From CBDATA01 sp965202845 (lineage in GTDB: Bacteria > Acidobacteriota > Vicinamibacteria > Marinacidobacterales > Marinacidobacteraceae): a stretch of 64,000 nt of DNA. Both the position numbers and the translations under genes were made by a program. Under the pieces are notes generated by a model. The model had not been told where the DNA came from, did no database searches, and saw nothing but the letters and a program-made list of their open reading frames with translations. The stretch's first letter is position 1, and every line of letters begins with the position of its first letter. Shown here one piece after another: positions 7,611 through 16,089 of this stretch. Location: NCBI GenBank assembly GCA_965202845.1, contig OZ241856.1, positions 1,054,001 to 1,118,000 of the forward strand. The letters run 5' to 3'.

Positions 7611-9464
7611 GTGCGGCGCCGGGAGTTCACCGAGTTTCTTGCGGAGCGCCCGCGGGTGGCGGACGGGGCGCTCGGCGCCGCGCTCCATCTCGGCGGGGTC
7701 GCGGCGCGGAGCTGCTTCGACGATCTGAACCGGAGCGACCCCAGCCGAGTGCACGCGATCCACGCCGCCCACCGCGCCGCGGGAGCGGAAATCCTCACCA
7801 CCAACACCTTCGGCGCCAACCGGTTCAAGCTCCGCCGGCACGGTCTGGCCGCAAAGGCGCGGGCCATCAACGAGGCGGGAGTCGGGGTCGCCCGGCGGGC
7901 GGCGGCCGGCCGGGCGCTGGTCTTCGGTTCGGTCGGTCCCACCGGCGAGGAGATCGGGCCGTTTCCACCCGACGCGCTTCGCGACGAGGCGCGGGACGCC
8001 TTTCGGGAGCAGATGGAGGCGCTCCTCGCCGCCGGGGTGGACGGACTCCAGATCGAGACCTTCACCAGCCTGGGCGAATGCCTGCTGGCGCTTCGGGCGG
8101 CCCGGGACGTCGCCCCCGATCTCGCGGTCATCGCGCTCATGACCTTTTCCGAACAGGGAACCGCCGGCGCTGGCGAACGGGCGGAAGCGGTCGCCGCCGC
8201 CCTCGAATCGGCCGGCGCCGACGCGGTCGGCTCCAACTGCGGGCTGGGACCCGCCACCACCTTCAAGGCCATCGAGGGGATGCGGGGCGCCACCGCCCTG
8301 CCGCTGGTTGCGCAGCCGAACGCCGGGGTCCCGGAGCGGGTGGACGACCGGTTCCTCTACCCGTCCTCCCCCGACTACATGGCCCACTTCGCCAAGCGCT
8401 ATCTGCGGGCGGGGGTGCGGCTCCTGGGCGGCTGCTGCGGCACCGATGCGGAGCATCTGGGGGCGATCACCGGCGCGGTGCGCGCCCTTTCGGCCGAGGG
8501 GCGCTTCGTCGCTCCGGCCCCGACCGGCGCCGACGCCCGCCCCCGCGGCGAGGAGAAGGAACCGACGCCGGCCCGGGAGCGATCCCGGCTCGGCCGGGCG
8601 CTCGCCCAAGGCGAATTCGTGGTCTCGGTGGAGCTGGATCCGCCTCGGGGCGCGAACGCCTCCCGCCTGCTGGAGCGGGCGCAAACCCTCCGGGACGCCG
8701 GCATCCGCTTCGTGAACATCGCCGACGGCCCTCGCGCCAGCGCCCGGATGAGCGCGATCGCCTTCGCCGCCCTCCTCGAACGGGAGGACCGGGTCGAGAC
8801 CATCCTGCATTACCAGTGCCGCGACCGGAACCTAATCGGCATCCAGGCCGATCTGCTGGGCGCTCACGCCCTGGGAATCCGCAACGTGCTGGCGGTCACC
8901 GGGGACCCTCCCAAGCTCGGAGACTATCCCCATGCGACCGCGGTGTTCGACCTGGATTCGGTGGGGCTGGTGCGGATTCTTTCCTCGCTGAACCGGGGGC
9001 TGGATCTGGCGGGAAACCCGGTCGGCGCGGCGCTTCCGTTCCTGTCCGGGGTCGGCGCCAACCCAGCGGCGGTGGACTTCGAGGCCGAGGTCGCCAAATT
9101 CGGACGCAAGGTGGAGGCCGGCGCCAGCTTCGCGCTGACCCAGCCGGTGTACGAGCCGCGCGCGCTGGAACGTTTCCTCGAAGCCATCCGGGAATTCCGG
9201 ACGCCGGTGCTGGTCGGCGTCCTTCCCCTGGTGAGCTCGAAGAACGCCGAGTTCCTCCACCACGAGGTGCCGGGGATGACGGTGGCGAAGGAAGTGCGGG
9301 AGCGGATGGCCGGGGCCGGAAGCGGCGCCGAGGCCCGGGCCATCGGGGTGGAGGTGGCGCGCGACATGGTGGCGGCCGCCCGGGAGGGGGCTCAGGGAGT
9401 CTATGTGATGCCGCCCTTCCAGCGGTTCGACCTGGCGGTTCGTTGCGTCGAGGGGTTCGTCTGA
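7611..9464 (+). CDS. Bifunctional homocysteine S-methyltransferase / 5,10-methylenetetrahydrofolate reductase
   Basis: 617 residues, the size of YitJ-type fusions. Residues 1 to about 290 form a homocysteine methyltransferase barrel with TTNTFGANRFKL, GSNCGLGP and the zinc cysteines in LGGCCGTDAEH. Residues about 320-617 form a MetF-type reductase with VSVELDPPRG, DGPRASARMS, NVLAVTGDPPKLGDY and FALTQPVYEP. The two halves would make and use methyl-THF for methionine synthesis. The GTG at 7611 is chosen because the similarity starts there and a TAGAAT -10 ends 7 nt upstream; the open frame before it is antisense to argS. It lies 6 kb from metH, the second homocysteine methyltransferase here. 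Confidence 0.93.
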   Translation: MRRREFTEFLAERPRVADGALGAALHLGGVAARSCFDDLNRSDPSRVHAIHAAHRAAGAEILTTNTFGANRFKLRRHGLAAKARAINEAGVGVARRAAAGRALVFGSVGPTGEEIGPFPPDALRDEARDAFREQMEALLAAGVDGLQIETFTSLGECLLALRAARDVAPDLAVIALMTFSEQGTAGAGERAEAVAAALESAGADAVGSNCGLGPATTFKAIEGMRGATALPLVAQPNAGVPERVDDRFLYPSSPDYMAHFAKRYLRAGVRLLGGCCGTDAEHLGAITGAVRALSAEGRFVAPAPTGADARPRGEEKEPTPARERSRLGRALAQGEFVVSVELDPPRGANASRLLERAQTLRDAGIRFVNIADGPRASARMSAIAFAALLEREDRVETILHYQCRDRNLIGIQADLLGAHALGIRNVLAVTGDPPKLGDYPHATAVFDLDSVGLVRILSSLNRGLDLAGNPVGAALPFLSGVGANPAAVDFEAEVAKFGRKVEAGASFALTQPVYEPRALERFLEAIREFRTPVLVGVLPLVSSKNAEFLHHEVPGMTVAKEVRERMAGAGSGAEARAIGVEVARDMVAAAREGAQGVYVMPPFQRFDLAVRCVEGFV

Positions 9465-9502
9465 TTCGCGGAAGCTCGGGAGGATGGGAGAATGCGGGGC
9501 GC

Positions 9503-10474
9503 ATGAGGCTTCGCAAACCGGCCGCCATTCTGCTCGCCCTGGCCGCTTCCGGCAGCGGGCAGGAAGCGTCCCGGGAAGTGCCCCGGTTCGAGGCGGGCGT
9601 GGAGCTGGTCTCGGTGCCAGTGGCGGTGACCGACCGGGACGGGGATTTCATCACCGGGCTGACGGTCGAGGACTTCCGCATTTTTGAGGACGGCGTCGAA
9701 CAGGACATCCTCATCTTCGGGGCCGGGCTCGAGGAATCCTGGGTGGACCTGCCGCCGGAGGAGAAGGACGCGGCGTCCGGGCGCCATGTGATCGGGCTGC
9801 TGCTCGACTCGTCGGGAAGCATGGAGCGGGACATGGGGCTGCTCCACGAAGCGGCGATCAAGTTCCTGACCAACATTCCCCCGACCGAACACCTCTTCGT
9901 GATCAGCTTCGACGAGAACATCCGGATTTCCGAGTTCTCGTCCAACGACCAGCGCATCATCGCCAACCGTATCTACGACATGGAGGCGGACGGCTGGACC
10001 GCCCTCCACGACGCGGTGGCTGCTTTCCTCGACCGGGTCTGGGACTACGAGGGGCGCAAGACGCTCGCGGTCTTCAGCGACGGCGCCGACTCCCGCTCGA
10101 CGCTCGGCTTCGGGGAGGCGCTGGACCTGGTGAAGCTGAGCGACGTCACCATCCACACAATCCAGTTCGGGGACCGGGCGCGGTCGAGCGACCTGTTTCA
10201 CAACTCCCGGTTCCTGCGGGCGATCTCCGATGCGACCGGCGGCTCCCATGCGGTCGCCTCCTCGCTGGAGCGGCTGGACGAACTCTATGACCGCATCCTC
10301 GACGAACTGCATAGCCAGTACGCGCTCGGATACGTCTCGACCAACACCCGGCGCGAAGGGCGCTACCGCGAGATCGAGGTGCGGGTGGTCGGGGACGGCG
10401 TCGACGATCCGAACATCCGCGCCCGGCGGGGCTACTATGGCCCCATGGACCCACCGGCGGATCCGCCGCCGTGA
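9503..10474 (+). CDS. VWFA-related Acidobacterial domain protein, secreted
   Basis: 323 residues. A signal peptide (residues 1-20, LLALAASGSGQ) leads to the N-terminal block VELVSVPVAVTDRDG ... FRIFEDGVEQDI, typical of the protein type described mainly from Acidobacteriota. A von Willebrand factor A domain follows, with an intact MIDAS (DSSGSM near residue 102) and the second MIDAS threonine region WTALHDAV. It ends near RRGYYGP, the usual C-terminal block of this family. The role is unknown; VWA domains bind protein partners through a metal ion. The HNH endonuclease gene starts on its stop codon (GTGA). Confidence 0.85.
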   Translation: MRLRKPAAILLALAASGSGQEASREVPRFEAGVELVSVPVAVTDRDGDFITGLTVEDFRIFEDGVEQDILIFGAGLEESWVDLPPEEKDAASGRHVIGLLLDSSGSMERDMGLLHEAAIKFLTNIPPTEHLFVISFDENIRISEFSSNDQRIIANRIYDMEADGWTALHDAVAAFLDRVWDYEGRKTLAVFSDGADSRSTLGFGEALDLVKLSDVTIHTIQFGDRARSSDLFHNSRFLRAISDATGGSHAVASSLERLDELYDRILDELHSQYALGYVSTNTRREGRYREIEVRVVGDGVDDPNIRARRGYYGPMDPPADPPP

Positions 10475-11349
10475 ACGACCAGGACGCCGACATCCGGCGG
10501 ACGGCCATGGAATGGCTGTGCGAGCAGACCGCCATCCACGGCCCCGAGTTGCCGTGGTCCCTGTTGCTCCATGGGTTCCGGTTTCAGGGCGAACGCATCC
10601 CGCTGGTGAGCCAGCGCGGCATCTGGAAACCCCGACGGATGGAACTCCCGTTGTCCATCCGGACTTCGTGGAAGGATCCCTACGGAGACAGCTACGACCC
10701 GGTCCGGGAGTCGTTGCGCTATCGGTACTACGGAACCGACCCCAACCATGCCGACAACTGGGGTTTGCGACGGCTCATCGCGGAACAGCGGAAATTGATC
10801 TATTTCCACGGAACGCGCCGGGCCATGTACCACGCGATCTGGCCGGTGATCGTTGTCCACGACGATCCGATCCAATTGACCTTCTGGCTTCAGGCCGAGT
10901 CTGCAGCCGGTGCAATCGGGGATCCGGACATCGAACGTCGCTACGCCACCCGGGAAGTCCAACAGCGCCTGCACCAGCGCCTGTTCCGAAGCCGGGTGCT
11001 CTCGGCCTATGGGGACGCCTGCGCGATGTGCCGGTTGCGCCGCCTCGAATTCCTCGACGCCGCGCACATCGTCGGGGATCGGAAGCCGGAAGGCGCGCCG
11101 GATGTCTCGAACGGCCTCTCCCTCTGCAAAATCCATCACACCGCCTTCGACTCGTTGCTGCTCGGCGTGGACCCGGACCGGGTGATCCACGTGCGCCCGG
11201 ACCTGTTGACCGAAAGGGACGGCCCGATGCTGCGGCACGGCATCCAGGAGCTCCACCGCCAGCCGATCCAGCTTCCGCGCCGGAAGGAACACCACCCCGA
11301 CCGGGACAAACTGGCGCTCCGCTACCGGGAATTCCGCGCCGCGTCCTGA
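10471..11349 (+). CDS. HNH endonuclease, predicted restriction-type nuclease
   Basis: 292 residues. The C-terminal third is an HNH domain: CxxC at 184-187 (CAMC), FLDAAHIVGDR, SNGLSLCKIHHTAFD. The arrangement resembles predicted restriction endonucleases of the COG3440 kind, in which an N-terminal domain may recognise modified bases; here residues 1-170 show no motif I can name. It is translationally coupled to the VWFA gene by a 4-nt overlap, with no methyltransferase next to it. Codon use is somewhat less GC-biased than in its neighbours, which may indicate transfer. DNA cleavage is inferred from the motif only. Confidence 0.75.
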   Translation: MNDQDADIRRTAMEWLCEQTAIHGPELPWSLLLHGFRFQGERIPLVSQRGIWKPRRMELPLSIRTSWKDPYGDSYDPVRESLRYRYYGTDPNHADNWGLRRLIAEQRKLIYFHGTRRAMYHAIWPVIVVHDDPIQLTFWLQAESAAGAIGDPDIERRYATREVQQRLHQRLFRSRVLSAYGDACAMCRLRRLEFLDAAHIVGDRKPEGAPDVSNGLSLCKIHHTAFDSLLLGVDPDRVIHVRPDLLTERDGPMLRHGIQELHRQPIQLPRRKEHHPDRDKLALRYREFRAAS

Positions 11350-11391
11350 CCCCGGGCGCCGGAGCGAGGGTCAGGCGATCCCCGACCGGGA

Positions 11392-11700
11392 CTACGGGCG
11401 CTGTTCGTACCCGGTCACCCAGCGGTGATCCAGCACGAACCGGAATCCGGAGCTCAGGCGGCGCATCGCCAGCTCGGCGACCAGCGCCTTTCCGAAGGCG
11501 GTCGCCAGCCGCGCATCGGAATCGCCGCCCGACGCCGCCTCGATCGCCAGATCGGTCACCAGGAAATGCCCCTCAACCTCGTCTCCGCCCTCCGGGCGCA
11601 CGACGACCCGGTACGGCTGGTGCTTGTCCGTTTCGCCCTTTTCGGCGATTCCGCCGGTTCCGGTCCAGCGGACGCCCGCTGCGGTGAAGTCCAGGTTCAT
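11392..11700 (-). CDS. Small hypothetical protein
   Basis: 102 residues with no signal peptide, membrane segment or motif I recognise. The sequence begins MNLDFTAAGVRWTGTGG and has an alternating beta-like pattern, then a helical segment (ARLATAFGKALVAELAMRRL) and a final strand. It follows the cytochrome c peroxidase gene after 13 bp on the same strand and is probably co-transcribed. Reading-frame codon bias (G/C in third positions) supports it as a gene. The function is unknown. Confidence 0.6.
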   Translation of the reverse strand: MNLDFTAAGVRWTGTGGIAEKGETDKHQPYRVVVRPEGGDEVEGHFLVTDLAIEAASGGDSDARLATAFGKALVAELAMRRLSSGFRFVLDHRWVTGYEQRP

Positions 11701-11713
11701 GGCGGCGCGAAGT

Positions 11714-12781
11714 CTATTCCGGCAGCTCGGGCATCGCGAAGATGTCCGCGCCGTGTTCGCAGTCCAGCGTATGGAGGAACGCGATCAGGTCGTCGATCTG
11801 CCCCGCCTCCAAGTTGCGGTCCCGCAGTTCGTCGGTATCCAGGTACGGATTCGGAATGCCGCCCCCCGCCATGATTTCGACCGCCTCGCGCAGGGTGGCG
11901 ACGCTGCCGTCGTGGAAGTAGGGGGCGCTCCGGCTGACGTCCCGGAGGGTGGGGGTCTTGAAAGCCCCCTGGCAGGGTTCGTCGGCGGTCGTGCTGCACT
12001 CCGCCTCGTCGGTCACCCCGCCGCGCCCCAGGTCGGGGTTCTCGGCGTCCATCCCGATTCCGACGTTGTGAAACAGCATGTCGGTGAACAGCACCCCGCT
12101 GTGGCAGGTGGCGCAGCCGGCGCCGGCGGTGAAGAGTTCGGCGCCCCGCATCGCCGCTTCCGACATGCCGCTCCCGTCCCCGCGCCGCCAGCGGTCGTAG
12201 GCGGTGTCCCCGCAGTAGATGGAGTCCCGCTCGAAGGCGGCGATCGCCTGGACGACCCGCTCCGGGGTGGCGGGGCCGCCGAACACGGATTCGAAGGCGG
12301 CGCGATAGCCCTCGATTTCATTCAACTGCGCCGCCACCGCGTCGGCGTCCGCCCCCATGTTGCCGCCGGTCCAGGCGGCCATCGCCTGCGCCTCCAGCGA
12401 GTCGCTGCGGCCGTCCCAGTAGAACTGGGTGTGGTACGCGATGTTCCACAGGGTCGGACTGGACCGGGGAAGCGCGCGCTCGAAGGCGCCCACCGCGGTC
12501 GGGAGGCCGTCGGTGAGGCCGTTTTCGACCAGGTGGCAGGAGTAGCAGGAGCGGGAGCCGTCCCCCGAAAGGCGGGCGTCGAAGTAGAGCTGCCTGCCCA
12601 GCGCGACCTTTTCCGGGGTCTGCGGGTTGTCGGCGGGGATGACCGGCGCCTGAAAGTCAGCCGGAGGGCCGGGGACGAAGCCCGACGGAGCCGGGGGCTC
12701 CGGTTCGGGCGCCGGCGGCTCCGCGCCGCCACAGGCGATGACGCCCAGGCTCAGGCTCCCGACGAGAAGCTGGAAACGCAT
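11714..12781 (-). CDS. Di-haem cytochrome c peroxidase (MauG/CcpA family) lipoprotein
   Basis: 355 residues. A lipoprotein-type signal peptide (SLGVIACGG) is followed by a proline-rich linker and two c-type haem sites, CYSCH near residue 77 and CATCH near residue 221. These lie in the usual peroxidase context (GRQLYFDARLSGDGS; FKTPTLRDVSRSAPYFHDGS). The family reduces hydrogen peroxide with electrons from small cytochromes in the periplasm, or performs MauG-like oxidations. The ATG has a good ribosome-binding site (AAGGAG) and a TAGGAT hexamer further upstream. It is divergent from the large DUF4159 operon. Confidence 0.9.
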   Translation of the reverse strand: MRFQLLVGSLSLGVIACGGAEPPAPEPEPPAPSGFVPGPPADFQAPVIPADNPQTPEKVALGRQLYFDARLSGDGSRSCYSCHLVENGLTDGLPTAVGAFERALPRSSPTLWNIAYHTQFYWDGRSDSLEAQAMAAWTGGNMGADADAVAAQLNEIEGYRAAFESVFGGPATPERVVQAIAAFERDSIYCGDTAYDRWRRGDGSGMSEAAMRGAELFTAGAGCATCHSGVLFTDMLFHNVGIGMDAENPDLGRGGVTDEAECSTTADEPCQGAFKTPTLRDVSRSAPYFHDGSVATLREAVEIMAGGGIPNPYLDTDELRDRNLEAGQIDDLIAFLHTLDCEHGADIFAMPELPE

Positions 12782-12847
12782 AGGGGAAAAACTCTCCTTC
12801 GGAACAGGCCGGGAATCCTACCAGCGACCCGGAAGAACGCAGCGCGG

Positions 12848-12853
12848 TACGCT
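12848..12853 (+). promoter_or_regulatory. -10 element of the DUF4159/MoxR operon, leaderless spacing
   Basis: TACGCT ends 7 nt before the ATG at 12861 and there is no Shine-Dalgarno. It is the only promoter candidate seen before a run of ten tightly packed genes. Confidence 0.45.
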
Positions 12854-12860
12854 TGCGGGC

Positions 12861-13751
12861 ATGGCCAGCCGGGCGGCGCTTTCCCTCGTGGTCGCCGGCG
12901 CCCTCCTGCTCCCGCTCGCCGGCGCGGCGGCGTGGCTTCTGCGCTCCCCGGCCGTCCCGCTCCCGGAACCGTCGGGCGCCGCCGGGGAGCGCCGCGCCCG
13001 CACCCAGCAGTTCACCGCCGACCGGCTGCGCCAGATGCTCGCCGAGGCCACCGGGGAGGCGGGAGGGCGGGGGGATTCGCCCCGGGAAGCCCCCTGGCGC
13101 GCCGGTCACGATTTCTACTTCACCCGGGCGGTCTATTCCGGGTACGCATGGCGGGGCTGGCACGTGGACTACCCGAAGGCGGACCGGCAGTTCCTGATCG
13201 GGGTGCGGCGGCTCACCAACCTGGACGCCTACGCCATGGAAAACCGTGTCCTGCTCACCGACCCCGACATCGGCCGCTTCCCGTTCCTCTACGCGGTGGA
13301 AGTGGGGTACATGGCGATGGGCGAAGCCGAAGTCGCCGGTCTGCGGCGCTATCTCCGGTCGGGAGGCTTCCTGGTGGTGGACGATTTCTGGGGAACCGCC
13401 GAGTGGGCGAACTTCGCCCACGAGATGAGCCGGGCGCTCCCCGAATACCGCATCGAGGACATCCCGCTCGACCACCCGATCTTCCGCTCCTTCTACCAGG
13501 TGGACGAGGTGGTCCAGGTTCCCAACGTGGGGAACGGCATCCGCGGCGGCCCCACCTGGGAACGCGACGGCTATGTCCCGGCGGTGCGGGGCATCTTCGA
13601 CGAGGAGCGCCGGCTGATGGTGGTCATCAACTGGAACACCGATCTGGGAGACGCCTGGGAATGGGCGGAAAACCCCTGGTATCCGCTCCACTTCTCCAAC
13701 TACGCGTACGAAATGGGGGTCAACTTCATCATCTACGCGATGACCCACTGA
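12861..13751 (+). CDS. DUF4159 domain protein, first copy
   Basis: 296 residues. An N-terminal hydrophobic segment (ALSLVVAGALLLPLAGAAAWLL) suggests a signal anchor. The rest is a DUF4159 domain: DFYFTRAVYSGYAWRGWHVDYPKAD, RRYLRSGGFLVVDDFWGT, and near the end INWNTDLGDAWEW and YAYEMGVNFIIYAMTH. DUF4159 has a flavodoxin/GATase-like look and often sits beside MoxR/VWA genes; its activity is unknown. The chosen ATG coincides with the hydrophobic segment and a leaderless promoter. It shares order and motifs with the second copy at 19591-20400, suggesting an old duplication. The next gene starts 10 bp later. Confidence 0.8.
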   Translation: MASRAALSLVVAGALLLPLAGAAAWLLRSPAVPLPEPSGAAGERRARTQQFTADRLRQMLAEATGEAGGRGDSPREAPWRAGHDFYFTRAVYSGYAWRGWHVDYPKADRQFLIGVRRLTNLDAYAMENRVLLTDPDIGRFPFLYAVEVGYMAMGEAEVAGLRRYLRSGGFLVVDDFWGTAEWANFAHEMSRALPEYRIEDIPLDHPIFRSFYQVDEVVQVPNVGNGIRGGPTWERDGYVPAVRGIFDEERRLMVVINWNTDLGDAWEWAENPWYPLHFSNYAYEMGVNFIIYAMTH

Positions 13752-13761
13752 CCCGCTTGAC

Positions 13762-16089
13762 ATGACGGAGTGGCTGCTCGGGAATCCGTGGGTCGCGTTC
13801 GCCGAAGGCCGCCTGGAGCTGCCGATCCCCTGGCTGCTGCTCCCGGTCCTCTTCCTGGCGCTCTGGTGGCTGGGTTGGCGCCAGGTGACGCGCGCCGGAT
13901 TCCGCGGCGTCGGCAGGCTTCAGCAGCTGGCGCTCGCCGGGATGCGCGGCGCGCTCGGAACCCTGGTGGCGCTCTGTCTGCTCGGCCCGGAGCTGGTGTT
14001 CTCCACCGTGCTGCCCCAGGAGAACGCGGTGGCGGTGCTGCTGGACGATTCCGCCAGCATGCGCATCGCCGACGCCGAAGACGGCGAGACGCGCCGCGGC
14101 GACTTCCTGCTCTCCCAGTTCCCGGCGGAGGAGGACGCCGACGCCGGACTCGGCGCAAGGCTCTCCGAACTCTTCGTGACCCGGCTCTTTCGTTTCTCGG
14201 ATCGGATCGAGCGAGTGGAGAACGCCTCCGAACTCGGCTTCGCCGGCCACCGGACCGACATCGGCGCCGCGCTCTCGGCGGTGACCGAAGGCGTTTCCTT
14301 CGGACGCCTCGCCGGAATCGTGCTCCTCACCGATGGCGCCGACTCCCTGGCGTCCGCCGACCCCGCCGCCCTGGAGGACACGCTGCTGCGACTCCGGGAG
14401 GGAGGCGCGCCGGTGTACCCGGTGATGCTCGGCGCCGCCTCCTTCGATCGCGACCTGGCGGTGGGCGAACCGGATCTGCCGCGCCGGGCGCTTCGCGGCT
14501 CCCGGCTGGAAATCCGGATCCCGATCCGCGCCCGGGGGCTGGGCGGCGAGACGGCGCGACTGGAAGTCCTCGACGAGGGCCGGATCGCGGCGACCCGTTC
14601 GGTCCCCATCGAGGGGGACGATTTCGAGACCACGGTCACCGTGCTGGCGCCGGTCGAGGAGAGCGGAATCCGCCAGCTGCGGTTCCGGGCGGCGCCGTTC
14701 CCGGGCGAGATGCCGACCCGAAACAACGAACGGGAGCGGCTGCTGGAAGTCGAGGAGCGCACGGTGGACATCCTCTACTTCGAGGGCGAGCCGCGCTTCG
14801 AATTCAAGTTCCTGCGCCGGGCGGTGCGCCACGATCCCGAACTGCGGGTGGCGGGGATGGTGCGCACCGCCGAGGGCAAGTTCTACCGGGTGGACATGGA
14901 AAGCCCGGAGGAGCTCGCCGGCGGGTTTCCGAGTTCCCGGGAGGAGCTCTACGGCTACGACGCGGTGATCCTGGGAAGCGTGGAGGCGGGGTTCTTCACC
15001 CGGGAGCAACTGAACATGCTGCGCGACCTGGTGGCGGTCCGGGGCGGGGGGCTGCTCACCCTGGGCGGCAGCTCCTCCTTCGGCGAGGGCGGTTATCGGG
15101 GCACCCCCCTGGCCGAGGCGCTGCCGCTGGCCCTTCCCGAAATTCCGGAGGACGCGGCGCGTCCGGGAGGCGGCGCGCCGGTGTTCCGCGAGCTTCAGGC
15201 GCTTCCGACCCGCGCCGGGAACATCCATCCGGTGGTCCGGCTGGAATCGGACCCCGCGAGCAACGAGCGTCGCTTCCAGGGCATGCCGCCGCTTTCCGCA
15301 GTGAACCGCGCCGGCGTCCCCAAGCCCGGCGCGGTCGTTCTCCTGGAAGGCTTTCCCCCGGGCGGGGGCGGGGCGAGCGAACCGGTGCTGCTCCACCAGC
15401 GCTTCGGTCGGGGTCGTTCGGCGAGTCTGACGGTGCAGGATTTCTGGATGTGGCGGATGCACGCTTCGATTCCGCTGGAGGACGACGCCCAGGAAGTCAT
15501 CTGGCGGCGGCTGCTGCGCTGGCTGGCGGCGGAGACGCCCCGCCGGATCGAGGTCGAAGTCGATCCGTCGGAAGCGCCGCCGGGGGAAGACATCCGGATC
15601 ACGGCGACGGTGCGCGACCAGCGGTTCCTCGATGTCAACGACGCGGTGGTGGAAGCCGCAGTGCAAACGCCCGACGGCGCGCGCGAACTGATCCCCCTCG
15701 CCTGGACCGGAGTGCGGGACGGCGCCTACGCCGGGGTCTTCCGGGGCGCGACGGCGGGGATCCACGAAGTCGAAGTCCGGGCGCTCGAAGCCGGGGAAGG
15801 CGAGGCGCCGCCGCCAGGCCGCGCCTGGTTCCGCAGCGGAACGGTGAGCGACGAGTACTTCGACGCGGAGGCGGACCGGGCGCTTCTGGAACGGATCGCC
15901 GACGCCACCGGCGGGCGGGTCTTCCTGCCGGGGGAAGCCGACCGGGTGGTGGATCGCCTGCAGCTCGCCGACGCCGGGGTCACCGTCACCGAACGCCGCG
16001 AACTGGCCTTCATCCCGGCGTTCTTCCTGCTCATCTTCGGGCTGCTGGGCGGCGAGTGGATCCTGCGGAACCGCTGGGGGCTTCCGTGA
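13762..16089 (+). CDS. Large membrane protein with VWA and glutamine-amidotransferase-like domains
   Basis: 775 residues. Two N-terminal membrane segments (LLLPVLFLALWWLGW; LAGMRGALGTLVALCLLGPEL) precede a VWA-like domain with MIDAS VLLDDSASMRI near residue 95 and LTDGADSLAS near 195. A central region (residues about 330-480: DILYFEGEPRFEFKFLRRAV ... GGGLLTLGGSSSFGEGGY) resembles class I glutamine amidotransferase-like domains without an obvious nucleophile cysteine. A C-terminal segment (FIPAFFLLIFGLLGGEWIL) re-enters the membrane. The architecture matches BatA/BatB-associated proteins. It overlaps the next gene by 4 bp. It probably belongs to the envelope complex encoded by this operon. Confidence 0.75.
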   Translation: MTEWLLGNPWVAFAEGRLELPIPWLLLPVLFLALWWLGWRQVTRAGFRGVGRLQQLALAGMRGALGTLVALCLLGPELVFSTVLPQENAVAVLLDDSASMRIADAEDGETRRGDFLLSQFPAEEDADAGLGARLSELFVTRLFRFSDRIERVENASELGFAGHRTDIGAALSAVTEGVSFGRLAGIVLLTDGADSLASADPAALEDTLLRLREGGAPVYPVMLGAASFDRDLAVGEPDLPRRALRGSRLEIRIPIRARGLGGETARLEVLDEGRIAATRSVPIEGDDFETTVTVLAPVEESGIRQLRFRAAPFPGEMPTRNNERERLLEVEERTVDILYFEGEPRFEFKFLRRAVRHDPELRVAGMVRTAEGKFYRVDMESPEELAGGFPSSREELYGYDAVILGSVEAGFFTREQLNMLRDLVAVRGGGLLTLGGSSSFGEGGYRGTPLAEALPLALPEIPEDAARPGGGAPVFRELQALPTRAGNIHPVVRLESDPASNERRFQGMPPLSAVNRAGVPKPGAVVLLEGFPPGGGGASEPVLLHQRFGRGRSASLTVQDFWMWRMHASIPLEDDAQEVIWRRLLRWLAAETPRRIEVEVDPSEAPPGEDIRITATVRDQRFLDVNDAVVEAAVQTPDGARELIPLAWTGVRDGAYAGVFRGATAGIHEVEVRALEAGEGEAPPPGRAWFRSGTVSDEYFDAEADRALLERIADATGGRVFLPGEADRVVDRLQLADAGVTVTERRELAFIPAFFLLIFGLLGGEWILRNRWGLP

